NCBI GenBank assembly: GCA_014904985.1
Contig: MU128959.1
Location: 71,080 to 135,079 of the forward strand
Reading direction: 5' to 3'
Length of the DNA stretch: 64,000 bases
From: Hydnum rufescens UP504
Lineage: Eukaryota > Basidiomycota > Agaricomycetes > Cantharellales > Hydnaceae
The translations under genes were made by a program, and so were the position numbers. The notes beneath the pieces were generated by a model. It made no database searches. It was given only the letters and a program-made list of their open reading frames with translations, and had not been told where the DNA came from. Shown one piece after another: positions 12,995 to 24,741 of the stretch. The first letter of the stretch is position 1; every line of letters begins with the position of its first letter.

Positions 12995-15450
12995 ATGGAT
13001 CCTGGGTACACCACCTTGATCAACCTTCTCCAGCGTCCAAATGACACCCTGCAAACCCTTCCCAACCAGACACTACATGGCGCTGTAACCCACTATCTCA
13101 ATGTGCTCCCAATTATACATATACCTGCGCTGGTTCGCGCACTTGTCATTTCACAAACGCTCTGGAACACTCGTACATGGGTTCACTTATCCGGGATATT
13201 GGTCGCAGTGCGCCAGTCACTCCACTTGAAGAGAGCCTCTCTTGAGAAATTGGCCCCTTCCGGGTATATCTACGATCCCGACATTCGCACACCTCTGAAA
13301 GAATGGGTCAATGGGGTACTTGAGGGGTTACGAGATTCTGGGCATAATGTGCAACAGGTTTGCGCGAATATTGCAGTTCTAGGGGGTCTTCTCCAGGGCC
13401 TTGAAGATATCAAGCCCGATATCAACCTAGGGCGCCTCCATAATAGCGTGCGGGATCGGGTAACCACAAAATGCAATAACCTCGTTGATCTATCGCTTGG
13501 GAAGGATAAATCGAGCTGGGGCAGCGAATTCAATGTCTTCTCCCTCGGAGATGAGAGTAAGGGCTTGTCGCCGTGTCACGATGCGTCTCTGACCCCTTGG
13601 ATAGATGTGTCTTCAATCGTTTTATGTCTTTTATCGTCTGTATTGCCGCTCGTACCAGGAGACAGGCTGCGACACATGGACCACGAGGTCCTTTCTCTTG
13701 CCCTTTTTAGGATTTTCTTCAGGAGGCTCAATAATATTTCGTAGGGTATAATCTCTGCTTGCCTCGAGGCATATAAGCGAACATTCAAAAACGGTTCTCT
13801 ATTCACTGGCGTGGTCCAAGTAGCCCAATATGAGGACAGCAAATGGGATTTCCTGGTGAGACTCATATTCAACCGTGACGAGATTGCAATCGAAGACATT
13901 TTTTCTCTTGCCGTAGCCTGAATCTAACCTTCCTCAGGACATAGTATCAGTTTCTCAAGATAGTGTCTTCAAATCCCTCGCCCCTATCTGCAAACTCATG
14001 TCCAGATCACTAATGTTGCTCGCGGAATTGCGCTCGCAAGCAGTATGGGTGTTAATGGGGCAAGTAGCGAAAACCCTCGACGGCATCAGTATCAAAGTCG
14101 AACATTCCTGGTCAAGTTCCGCACTATCGATGATATCTGATGAAGACACTCTAGGTGAGAGTACTCATACTCTACGGACTTCTCATCGTGATCCCTAGTA
14201 CCCTAGCTGCCACCATCCGCCCAACAACTCAGCAGCTGTGGAACGTCTTCAAGACTCTTCTGTTCTCCGCTGTCCTCATTTTCCAATCGATCATCGACGT
14301 GATCATCCTCCAAAATTCCCCCCATTCTACGATATCAAGCCTCCCCTCATCAGGAGGCTTAGCTTCCGAAATTCTAGGAAGTTTATTCCATCTATCCTTC
14401 ATTAGTTCCAAATTTGGCGGTCTAACTGCCGAAGGCGGAGGCTTCACGGAGCAGAAGCGAACATTTTTCGCTGCCCTTGATATTCTTAGTGGTGATTCAA
14501 GTGCCAGTGAAGCGCTTTTGGGATCTCTCGTTTCCAACTCCGGTTCGCCGAGCTTTATTTGCCCCTGCATGCCCCGAGTCTCATCAATGTACTTTATGCC
14601 TTCCAGATGGGTCTTCGGAAGCTGTCCGGCGCAGCAGGGCGGCTTTTTTCCTTGCCTGCGCTGAGCAACTGATCCCCGTTGTGGGTGATCACATCATCGA
14701 ATCGTCGATACTGCCGTTCGCAAAAACGTGAGCTTTCGTCAATACGGCCTAATCCGTGGCCCCATTCTGATTTCGTCAGCAGATTCCTCGATGATCCATC
14801 ACATCGCGAGACCTTTGAATCAGCACACTCAGTCCTACTTGCTGTTTTTTCAAACAATGGCAATCGCATCCGCGGCTCGATGCATTACGGGCCCGACCGT
14901 CGGGAGACACTAGCTCTACGTCTTACCCCGTTCTACCTTGCGTCGCTCCTGAATGTATGCATGTTTAACTTGGTGCCGATTGCACTCATTAATGGTTTGT
15001 CCACGCCTGAATTATCGACAGAATTCCACGGAAGGTCGTCTGTCCACTGAACAGCTGCGGCTAGCATTCCACAGTGTGGTACGAAGCACCAGTGCTTCTG
15101 GCGATGACGCTGCAGCTTGGCTATGTATCGGTGCACTGCTCAACGCCCTGAATCTCGCCAAGGGACAACCGAATGCGGCGGCTCAACTTCATCGCTTGCG
15201 CTTGACCCTCATATCTCTCATTTCTGCCGTAAATCTGCCGTTGTTAGGACGGCTTTTCATCGAGGTAGACAAAGAGATCATGGCATCCGAAGAATCCCAG
15301 GAAAAGCAGGAGAGCAACATGCAAGGGGAGCTAATCGAAGAGGTGCATAATGAAGTGATGTCCCGAGTTGGGGATGCGCAGAAACAGGTATCACTAGAAT
15401 GGTGGCTTAATCTACGAGAGCGGCTAGGGGCGGCACTGCCGGAATTATAA
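12995..15450 (+). CDS. Conserved-looking alpha-helical protein, function unknown
   Basis: I do not recognise this gene. The first exon (12995 to about 13740) encodes a helical, Leu-rich protein with segments such as VLPIIHIPALVRALVIS and VQQVCANIAVLGGLLQGLED. Later exons carry FESAHSVLLAVFSNN, LSTEQLRLAFHSVVRSTSA, AWLCIGALLNALNLAKG and a charged C-terminus ending at 15450. The repeated amphipathic helices suggest a HEAT/ARM-like or peroxin-type scaffold, but no diagnostic motif was seen. The in-frame ATG at 12995 is preferred because the frame upstream begins only with TTG. Several introns must be removed between 13744 and 15050. It shares its promoter region with GCN2 and ends 75 bp from the convergent sterol-isomerase gene. 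Confidence 0.6.
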
Positions 15451-15525
15451 TGCCTCTACCTATCCCCACTCTTGGGAAGGTAGCACCTGTAATAATACGC
15501 CAAATTACGAATGGGATCCGCTCCA

Positions 15526-16422
15526 TCATATCCCCTTTTTCGCTGCCGATGCTGGCAGACTGTGCGCCAAGGAGCCGTATGAATCGAACAACAGCCATGC
15601 CGGGATGAACACCCAACTGAAGCAGGAGAAATAGGAGAGCTCGGCACGACATAATGAACGAGGAAATAGGATTCATCTTACATTAGGTTCATGAACTAAA
15701 CGATATCGACAAAAACCAGGATGAGCAGAAATTAAGAGATAAGGTACGGAAGATGAACACTTACTGCCAAATATAGCCAGGTATACATAGGATTCGAGGT
15801 ATTGAGGTTTGGGCTTCCCACTAACCACTCGGGTCCAAAGGTCATAAAACCCCCGTAAAGTTCCATTGTGGAAAGGACGATAATCCAGTAATGCTGCATC
15901 GCATCTTTCCTGGAGATCAGGTACAGCACGTAGCAGCACAGTGGGCCCACGCCCAACACCGTCAAGAGCTCAAGGGAAACGACTGTGGGGTCAGCTACTC
16001 CCCATCGGAGATCTGCCCGCGCGTATTCCTTCCCTATGTGAGTGGCAGCTCCGAAATTAGTGCTTTCATCGGACATAAAAAAAAAAGGAACAAGGTAAAT
16101 GACGACGAACACATTTCAGCAAATGCCCCAGAACTCCTGTGAACGGTTCTTCCAAATACTGAGAGATACAGAAATGATCCCTCTAGGAAGAAATGTATCA
16201 ACGCGTCAAAGCTCTAGACAATAGCATAAAAAGGAACGAGGTGATTGGGAAGACAAAAAAAAGTGACGAGAAATTAGAACGCACCAGCCAGACGAATACG
16301 CGCCTATCCCTCGGGCTCGCATTCTTTGGAAGCACCAGACGCGAGAGCACGATAGCGAATCCAAGAGCCACTACAACTGCTGCGAGGGAACAAAGACTTG
16401 TAAACGTGAAGACAGTCGACAT
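15526..16422 (-). CDS. EBP-family sterol delta8-delta7 isomerase-like protein
   Basis: ER membrane protein of the emopamil-binding-protein fold, which moves the sterol double bond from C8 to C7. Transmembrane segments are evident (SLCSLAAVVVALGFAIVLS, FVFPITSFLFML and two or more later). The catalytic positions known in human EBP have counterparts: His and Glu in ALIHFFLEGSF, Glu and Thr in SLELLTVLGVGPLCC, and Asn and Trp in FMNLIWVFIPAWLLFDSYG, which forms after splicing at about 15604-15667. The motif YARADLRWGVADPTVV is also family-like. The start at 16422 (MSTVFTFTSL) gives a typical EBP length; Met at 16527 would add a tail. Fungi usually rely on the unrelated Erg2 isomerase, so this may be a paralogue with a different sterol role. 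Confidence 0.82.
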
Positions 16423-16684
16423 TAGCTGTGCTCTTAGAAGTGGGAACCACAATTTCTTTGGTAATTGTTCAGAACACAATAGACGGTATAAATTGTATCG
16501 CAAGTGCACATAAAACAAGAAATGCATGACATTACAACCATGAACATGTATAGAGCCCGGCCTCCGCCACTATTTTTTTTTCTCTTTTTTTTTTTTGGGA
16601 GGCGCGGGGAATTACATCGGCGGTAGAAACAGGAATTAAGACGACAGACAGAGCATTCAATATCGGTAAATCAAGGAGGACGGG

Positions 16685-19600
16685 CTATGATGCCACAATC
16701 TCGTCGGAGGTCTTGCTCATCAGAAGGTGGACAGCGTCCGCCACGCGTTGGCTCAGCGGATCAGCTTGCAGGGGATGCTGTCCTGTCGGGTCGAGTGTTG
16801 ATGCCAAGCGCAGAGAAGAAAGAGCATGGAGGATTTGCTCTGGAGTGAAATTCGGAAGAGATGGTGCGACAAAGCGTGCAATTTCGCCATCTACTGCCGA
16901 GGTGCGATTACCACAATCGAAGAGGGGGATGTATGAGCAACGAGGTTAACAATGCTGACGCAAATCGAAGGGATGACTCACTGTCCGGAACTAAGTTCCG
17001 GTGGTGTAGATCCTGACAACTGTCGTCTCGACAAGTCCCGCCTCCGGGAATTTCGTATTGACAAAGCCGACGTTGAGGGTCTGCAAAATAAAAATGTTGT
17101 GACCAGCGCAACTGCCTAGGGTCGGGCTGCTGAATCTGTGCGGGGTAAGAAGACGCAAAGGGAGATGCAGAAGCGGGTACAATGGTTAAAGATGAATGCA
17201 ACGATGAGGATTGCGGACGGAGAGAAGGGTAAAGTGCAAATGGAGATATATATGGACGGAATACTGGCTTAGACTGGGGTGGGTAAAGGTCATGAGAAGG
17301 CTGTCTTTCAGTGAGAGAAACATAGATCCCCGAACGGCACATTGGTCTCGGGAGAGAACAGAATTTGGAAGACGGTAGACGCACCTCTACGGATACAGAA
17401 TCATCAGAAAGATGGCGAGAGTTGTGCACGATTTCGACCTAGAATTTGAAAAAAAAAGAAGTCCGGAATGGTTACGGAAGATGAAAGGGTCGAGAGGTCA
17501 GGACTGAACGAGTCGATCAAGCTTAGTAGCCGAGGAGCGGCAAGGGGGAGAAAAGTCGAGGTAGCTTGCCGAAGATGTTGAAGTACCCTGCGTATCAGTA
17601 CCATTCCAACCTAAACCTACAAGTTGGGACACAAAATCACCAGGTTCAAGAAAAGAGATTGAACGCAGATATAGGACGATGTTAAGCCGCGAAAGATGAT
17701 AGAGTAAAGGGATGAGAGTGAAGAACACACAGAGGTGTAGATGACTTGCCTGACGAACTGTTGTCTAGCGTATTCATAATTGCAGAGTGATCCTGGCGTT
17801 GGTGATCCGCTAAAAAAAAAAAAACTAGTCAGTATCCGCGACACGGACATGGAGCACACAGAGAGGGAACGTGTAGGGACCGATGAGGATTGCCGGAGAA
17901 GTATGGGAATCAAAAGGAATGTGGGCGGTGGTGTCTAGATAGGTGGATCGTCAGCGTCCAAGAGAGATACCATAACTGCGAGGCGCAACTTGAGGAAGGA
18001 AAATTCGACATTGTGACCGTACTACTCGAATCTGCGGCAGTACTACGTGAATCCCTCTTGCCATGGGATTCAACACCGGTCATAAAGTCAGGTGAAAGGT
18101 CTTCTGTTTTGACGGTAAAGGAAGGAGCCGGGGGAGCGGAGACTCCTGAGATTCGCTGATGTGGTGGATGAATTGAGTTGGTAGATGGAGGTCTCAAGAC
18201 TGAGGTCGAACTATCGGTAGTTGCTTCGGATACAGAACGCGTTGCCTCTCCTTCACCCGAAGAAGTGGATTCAGCGAGAGCCGTGCGCCTTTTTTTTTCT
18301 TCCATACTCCTGATGAGTTCGCGCATCCGTAGAATTTCCTTTTGTTTTTCCTCCAGCAGCTTTAGCTTGTCGTCATCGACTGGCGCGCTTCCTTCACGAT
18401 GGGATTCGGCGGGTGTCTGAATCACAGATCCGTTCAAATCGCTTAGTGGCCTCGGCTCTGGAATGTGGTCATCTTCCTCATCAGTCCCAGCTTCACCATC
18501 CGAAACGTCGATCACTAATCGGTGGGACACAACCGGACCAAAGTGCTTCCTCCGTTTGTGATGGGGTGGTGCCGCTTCGTTATAAGCAGGATCAAATCGA
18601 GACCTCGGTTGATCGCCCGGAGTGTAATCGACGAAGTCAGCGGCCACAGGGCGTTTGCCGATCCTTTTAAGACTTGTGGGGGCGGTCGCATTCACTCGAG
18701 ATTGAAAGCTGATGGGTGGAGAGGAGACAGAGGTAGGTGAGCCAGGAACGGGAGGGGTTGCGAATGAGGAGCTGTTTCCATTCTCCGAAGGTCGGTGCTG
18801 TACGAGAGTACTGGGCCCAGAAGTGCCTGGAGTGACAGATCCATTGCCGAGATGGTGTCCCATATCTAGACGAGAATCCTGGATCCCTGAATTCCTTGAG
18901 AACGCAAGTCCAGAAAATGCGGTATACTCTTCTTTTTCTGTGCTCTGAAGAGCTTGCTCCACCTCCATAGCATCCCTAGGACTCTCTTCCGCCTCGCGTT
19001 GGATGTTCTTCGGGAGATCCTCGTTACGGGTAATGGCATCGGCAATAAACATGTCAATTTGCATATCGTCAGTGGTAGAGGATTCTTGTCGCCCGGAGGA
19101 TTGAGCTTGGGGAGGGGGTAAGGCTTGGACCGAGGGGGATGAGGGGATTGGAAGACGATCAGAGAAGTTGCTAACAGAACGAGCGAGATCTGGGCGGAAT
19201 ACTTCGGGGGGATCTGCGGCTAGCAAGCGACGAATGCTCAAGGCCTCCTCAGTTGCCTTGAGGGCCTCTTCATCGCGGCCAAATGTCGAAGAATTTGACG
19301 CAAAGAGGGATGGACCTGGGTTGGATTTGCCTTTCAAACTTTGCAGGACCGCACGGCGGGCCATTAGTTCTTGCTTCCGTTGCTGCTCGATGTCGTTAAG
19401 GTCAACAGGCGTTGGTTGCACAGGTGTGGGTGAAATTGGTACAGGCAGTTCCCCTGATAGGGCCGGATTCTTCGGGGGCTTCGATGGTGTGGGAGGTTTC
19501 GGAGGAAGAAACGAAGGTCTAGAAGGGAGGGAAGAAGGTTGATTTTTTGGTGAAAGATCGGGCGAGGAAACCACCATGTTGGATCCAATTGGAGAGATCG

Positions 19601-20511
19601 TCACGGTTTCCCCTTTGTCAGGGCTATTCGCAGAAGCTGCCTCAACCTCATTCTCGGCCTCTTCCACTATGGTAATGAGACCCTCAGGTATTCTCAGCTT
19701 CAGCTCCGAGAGGCAGACAACAACGGCAAGAGGGGACACCCGCAGTCCAGTAAAAACGAAGCAGGAACACCCCAGCCCAATATATCAAGGATGACAACTT
19801 TGGCTTCAAAGATGTCTTGTGGGTCACTGACGACATGAAGATAAGATGTGGGGGTTGCCTAGCGAGACACACTGACTCACTTTGCAGTTTAGATCTTAGA
19901 TTCGCTAAGGCGGTGGGCGAGGGTAATCTCGCTACAACAGACGGAGAAGGCCGGCTGGATGAGTGCGAAGGCACTGAATCAGAAAGAGTTGAAGGGGGGT
20001 CCTCCCCTATCCTTGTTTTAAGGGGGACAGTCACCACCTTGTAGGCTGGGTCATCGATGTGTAAGTGCATCGTAAGCGAGATAAACACTCACTCGAAGGG
20101 CCCTGGAGCTGCTCGCAGCAGAACCAGATGCTTGGTGACTTGGAGTTTGAGCTGGCTTGGGTGGTGGGTCAGGCGGTGGAGCAACTTCTGTCTTGCCCGG
20201 ATTTCCATTGACAGGAATTCCCTCAGGATCACTGATCTCGCCATCTTCTAGCTCCGCATGGCTCGGGGGTTCGCCTCTGGCATGACACGGGACTCAGCAG
20301 ACGAATTGGGGGCCGCAATATCTGGAGGTTGAGTTGGTGGCTCATCATATACTAGAGTAACCGCATCAGGATCGGCTCGAGGGGTCGGACTCTGGCGCAT
20401 TGGCCCAGTTCTTCGTTTCGTCTTGAGCGAGAGCAGTGCTGCCTGGCGTAACAGGGTGGCATCATCCATCTTAGGCATAGGCTGCCCGCTGGGCGCTGTC
20501 ACGGTGTCCAT
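16685..20511 (-). CDS. Large disordered protein with a zf-C3H1 (Red1/ZFC3H1-type) zinc finger
   Basis: Probable nuclear RNA-surveillance scaffold. Most of the protein is low complexity, rich in Ser, Pro, Glu and Lys, with a coiled-coil stretch near 18340 (KLKLLEEKQKEILRMRELIR) and a Lys/Arg cluster PPHHKRRKHFGPVV. Near the C-terminus (about 17070-16980) lies CQYEIPGGGTCRDDSCQDLH, matching the putative zinc-finger C-x9-C-x4-C-x3-H of fission-yeast Red1 and human ZFC3H1, which link the exosome to Mtl1/MTR4. The end reads EIVAS then a stop at 16685. The start MDTVTAPSGQP at 20511 lies 113 bp from the divergent SET gene. Introns at about 17400-17930, 19740-19800 and 20060-20250 are inferred. The long central exon (19739-17910) is uninterrupted. 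The finger assignment is firm; the complex role is by family. Confidence 0.75.
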
Positions 20512-20624
20512 TGGAGAGGGAAGGTGACAGCGGGGTTTCAATTTGTCACCTCGTTTGACTCCGCTCTTCCAAGCTGTCAAGTAGAAATACGCATTCTCTT
20601 GAGAGCATTTGTCTCCTTTACTGT
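20512..20624. promoter_or_regulatory. Shared divergent promoter (zf-C3H1 gene / SET gene)
   Basis: Only 113 bp separate the two inferred start codons. Both transcripts must start within or beyond this gap. No motif was recognised. Confidence 0.5.
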
Positions 20625-22236
20625 ATGTCTCGTTGCTTTTATCTCGAGCCCGATTTCGACAAACGAAGTCGCGCAATTCTTGCCTATGATGTTCCTCGAG
20701 GTACTGTGTTATTGACCGCGACTAGACCAATGTCAACTGTCGTACATACGGAGACCAGAAAAACGTCATGCGATGCATGCCTCCGTCAGTTTCCAGTCAT
20801 TTCCTTGAAAGCTTGTACTGGCTGTCGAACCCAAATGTACTGTGGCCTTGAGTGTTTGTTTTCAGTCTCGGAAGTAAGGCCTGCAGCTGAAGAGCAACGC
20901 TAGGCCAGACTCGAGCGTGGAACGCCCATCATAGAAAATTGTGCAAAATATTACCTGGATTCATGGCCAGCAGGGCATTTCAGTCATCTCCGATGCATAT
21001 ACAGTTGGAGTCCTTGTTGCTCAGTCGACTCGTGGTGGAACATTTTTCGAGCCCGAATATCGAACCCTTAGGAGAAAGGGACGAGGGAAAGTTGACCGAC
21101 CGAGATATCCTCTTAACCCTTCTTCCTCATCCCAGGCCTCCCGCCCTTCCTCCCTTACCACCTATCGTCGTCGGCATGTGCCAGTCTTTCGGCCACGATT
21201 TAGCTCGTAGATTGGTGTCTCGTTCAATCAACAACCACTGGGTGGTCTATTCTTCGAATCTCAAACCCATTGCACACGCGGTGGTGCCCCAAGCTAGTCG
21301 TTGTTTCAACCACTCCTGCCAGCCGTCAGCGATACAAGTCTATAATTTCGATAGCATTGGTCCGCTCATGGAGGTCAGAGCATTGAATGATATGGAATCG
21401 GGAACCGAGGTAAACTGTACTCCGTATCGCCATCTGGAATGTGTTGACTGTTGCTGCGGGACACAGATAACTGTACCGTATCTTGACCCAGCTCATCCTT
21501 ATAGCGTCCGCCAGGACGCCCTGCGGTCGACTTATGGATTTACTTGCACATGCAGCCGATGTCTATTCGATTCTTCCATTGCTAGCTCTATTCCCCCAAC
21601 ACCGCCCAATTCATCTGACTACTTGCGTTTCCACGGGTCTCTCGTCGATCTTGTCTTTGGCGTGGCCAACTCGCTGGCCTCTGAAACTCTTATCCCAAGC
21701 ATGAGCATCGACCGATTACCACCAGATCTATACGTACTCCTCAATCGTTCTCATCTTCCTTACCTCAGTGCGCGCTTCAGCGACGCCTCACATGATGGAA
21801 TACACCCCATGGCCTCAGACGCCGGCTTAGCATTACTCGCGATGTATCTTATTATCTACCCTTCCCACTATCCACTTACAGGTACTATCATTCTTTGTCC
21901 TCGCATGTTGTGTTCAAAATTCAACATTGGCGCCCTTTAAATTAGGCCTCCACTCCCTCGAATTAGCCAAGGTTCTGATTTCTCGATTTCTTTCCACTTG
22001 TCGCTTTGCCTTACCATGCTCACTCCCCAAAGACCGAATGGAATAGATACATAGTGTCCGAGGATCCCGACCAAACCATTCTATCTAACGTTGCGAAGTA
22101 CCTCGGCTGGGCTCAGGAAATCTTAGACGTATCTGGTTCTCGAGGAGATGTTGGCGGTGTGGATGCCAATAAGAGCGGGCCATACATGGAAATAGAGTCC
22201 CTTCATGATCTACTGAAAGAGGAAAAAACGAGATGA
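20625..22236 (+). CDS. MYND-SET (SMYD-like) lysine methyltransferase
   Basis: Putative protein lysine methyltransferase of the SMYD class. The SET N-segment (about 20640-20760) is split by a MYND finger, CDACLRQF then CTGCRTQMYCGLECQ. The finger is finished after a 50-nt intron (20854-20903) by TRAWNAHHRKLCKIL, giving C-x2-C-x11-C-x2-C-x5-C-x3-C-x7-H-x4-C. The SET core has RCFNHSCQPSAIQVYNF and a post-SET YGFTCTCSRC. A second intron at 21410-21466 is 57 nt, a multiple of three and open, so retention would insert 19 residues before the conserved Tyr strand (ITVPYLD). A third, at about 21881-21947, leads to an alpha-helical C-terminus ending at 22236. Substrate unknown; histone or non-histone targets are both possible. 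Confidence 0.85.
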
Positions 22237-22547
22237 TACCCTGCAGCTCTTCCAGTTGGCTTGACATGGGGCATTGGGCAATAGCACCGAGATCTGTATC
22301 CAACACTTATCTGTGTCGCATCTGCTCTACGAAAGTCCGCATCACTCAGGCAGAGTGCACCCGAGCTCGTACAAGGGACAAACTCCAGCCACAAAGAGTT
22401 GGACACTTAAGTCGAGTCCGGCTGAGCGGAAGCTGTCACTCTCCTAAGATTGGGCTGAAGTCCCACAAAGCCAATGTGCTGCATGTGTGCATGACGATTT
22501 GTTGCATGGCATCGCAAAAAAAGGCATACATGAGAAAAGCGAAGAAT

Positions 22548-23114
22548 CTAGGCAGCGACTGGTTGCCCCCTGCCAACGCCACCAAATCGAGGCCTGAATT
22601 CAGCCGGTGCACCGCTCTCCTCCTTAGCATCCCTTCGGCGATACTCATCACGGTCACCACGAGGAGCACGGTATGCACCCTCACCACCGCTGCGGATACC
22701 AGCCGGACGAGGAGGGCGGGCTGCCTTTTTGTGTGTCGCTGGAACGATTTCAGCAGGGAGGTGGAGCCTGCGGATATCTGTCAGGTCGCGATGCGACGAA
22801 CCATATCGTGACTAGAGGACAAACCATTCGCGAAGATATTCAATACCCTCGTTCGTCAGAGAGTAATAATAGTATTGCCATGAGAATTGAGTCTTGACGA
22901 AGCCCTTGGACGTCAAGCTTTGCATGGCTTTAATAACCTCGAGATTTGGTACATCAAGATCTTCATGTTTTGGGGCGTTGAAATCCTTTTTGGCAACAAG
23001 AACGCCCTCTGCAAGAAATCAGTACAATGCGAATATGACTGCGCCGGTGACCATTGACCCACCCTTGAAGAGGTTCTCGTAGATTGTGCGCCTGCTTGCC
23101 TTGGAAATAATCAT
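22548..23114 (-). CDS. RPS10: Small ribosomal subunit protein eS10
   Basis: Cytosolic 40S protein eS10. It begins [17 protein letters not shown], continues after introns with [19 protein letters not shown] and [20 protein letters not shown], then [17 protein letters not shown]. After a further intron it reads [20 protein letters not shown], followed by the Arg/Gly/Glu-rich tail [10 protein letters not shown] and [15 protein letters not shown] before the TAG at 22548. Length and order match the family. Three introns are required (near 23070, 22990 and 22800). It appears intact. Confidence 0.95.
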
Positions 23115-24741
23115 GATGGTTGATGAGGGTCCTACTGAGGCATCCAAAGTTACATCAGCCATCCAGCCAGAACACGACACCCAACGAGCCCATTCCAGAA
23201 CTGGTGGCAACAGTAGGGTTCCCGGGAGCTAGCAAGACGTTTACGACACTCACAGAGGTCCAAATGCGCCCCTAGATATGCTGGACACTGAACGGGTCTT
23301 GATGTATCGGATGCAAATTCGGCAATATCCAGTGCCCTGCCAGAACAGCCGACAACGACTTGAGCATTGTTCGTGGGGTCCATGCATGATCAGGGAACAC
23401 AAGAACCTCTGCATTGTAGAGTTGATGCGATTAAGCACAAAAGAAATTAGTCGTGCCTATGATAATGCCACTAAATAGGGATGGACCTCACCATAGGTGG
23501 AACCACCGACAACCCTGTGCAACTTGATGGGGGCAAACTGCCTCACGCTCTGGAATTTGACAGCCTAGGCCATCCTAGTGGGGGTGTTCGTTCTAATCTC
23601 GTGGAGGGTAGGAATGTGCATGTGTAGATGCAAACGACAATCCTAATTATGCTTTCTGTTCTAAGCCAGTGGTTGTGAAAATACACCTACACTTGGTTCT
23701 GGAATAATACATCAATTCCTAGGTATTATACAAGGGGCCCATGAAGATGAATGGCCTATATGAATAGGCTGATAAGTATGATGGGGAGGTATCATTAATT
23801 AGTGTATTGGACGGGGCACGAATATATCACCACAGAATCCCCGACTCTTACGGGCTGTGCTTCCATGGCAGTGCAACTTCGGCTTCACCCGTACTTTGGA
23901 GTACGTTTCAACCGTCGACAATGGATGATCTTGCGCCTGAACGCGCCACCATAATCCTTGATTTTGAGCATTTGCTGGGCTGGTGATCAAGTGCCTTTGA
24001 TTATAACATTGCTGTTTGTTGCTAAGGCGCGAAGCAAGCAAGGTCCATGGTCACGGCGCGACCCCTGTGGTTATTGAAAACGGCCTTCGCATTACCTGTA
24101 CGCGGCTTTCCGGGCGTGGGCATCTTATTCCAGTCATTTCTTTTGTTAGCTCACCTCCATTCTCCAGCTCCGACTGCTATGGGGTGTCTCTGAGCAGCCC
24201 GATATTTGCTATGAACCTTGTTCGTCCTTTCAGCTTAAGCGCCCATTCAGGCATTTGGGGTGCTAGGCTGTTTTCTTCCAATGGCGAACAGCGATCCCGA
24301 CAGCTGGAATGCGGAGAACGGCGCGCTTTCTTCCAGTAGTAACGCTACTGCCACTAAGCTGCGTGCCTTCTCTACCGCCTACTCGATGACGCCCCTCTCC
24401 CGCACTTCCACCCAAAATTCTTACACGAGGGGCTCGCGCCATCGATCCTACGGTGCTGATGCCCTCAAACCGCCATGTCTTCGTGGTTCCGCACGCTATC
24501 TCGGAACTTCAGCGCCAATACACCGTACCATGCCAGCCTCTGCCCCTGATCTCTACGCCTCTGCTTCGAACGTACCCAATCATCCTCTGGAGATCCAGCC
24601 CCGATCGTCATTGCAGCAATACTCTCGACGAGGACCGCGAACCCGAACCCTTCCCGTCTACATCTTACCGTCCAATGTCCCCCACTCCCTCTTCCTCTTC
24701 TCACCCCCGCATCAAGAGCACATCTTCCACCCAGTCCCTCT
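23115..24741. other. Intergenic region upstream of eS10, no convincing gene
   Basis: About 1.6 kb. The first part should hold the eS10 promoter. Short frames at 23150-23440 (minus) and 24016-24480 (plus) were inspected. One of the latter begins MNLVRPFSLSAHSGIWGARL and could be a targeting-peptide remnant of the MSS1 relic downstream, but the reading frame is not continuous with it. Nothing else was recognised. Confidence 0.4.

Noticed and set aside
20939..21940. Single 333-residue exon as the complete SET protein
   Set aside because: It lacks the MYND finger start, contains the in-frame intron, and reads past the donor near 21881; the spliced model fits the family better.
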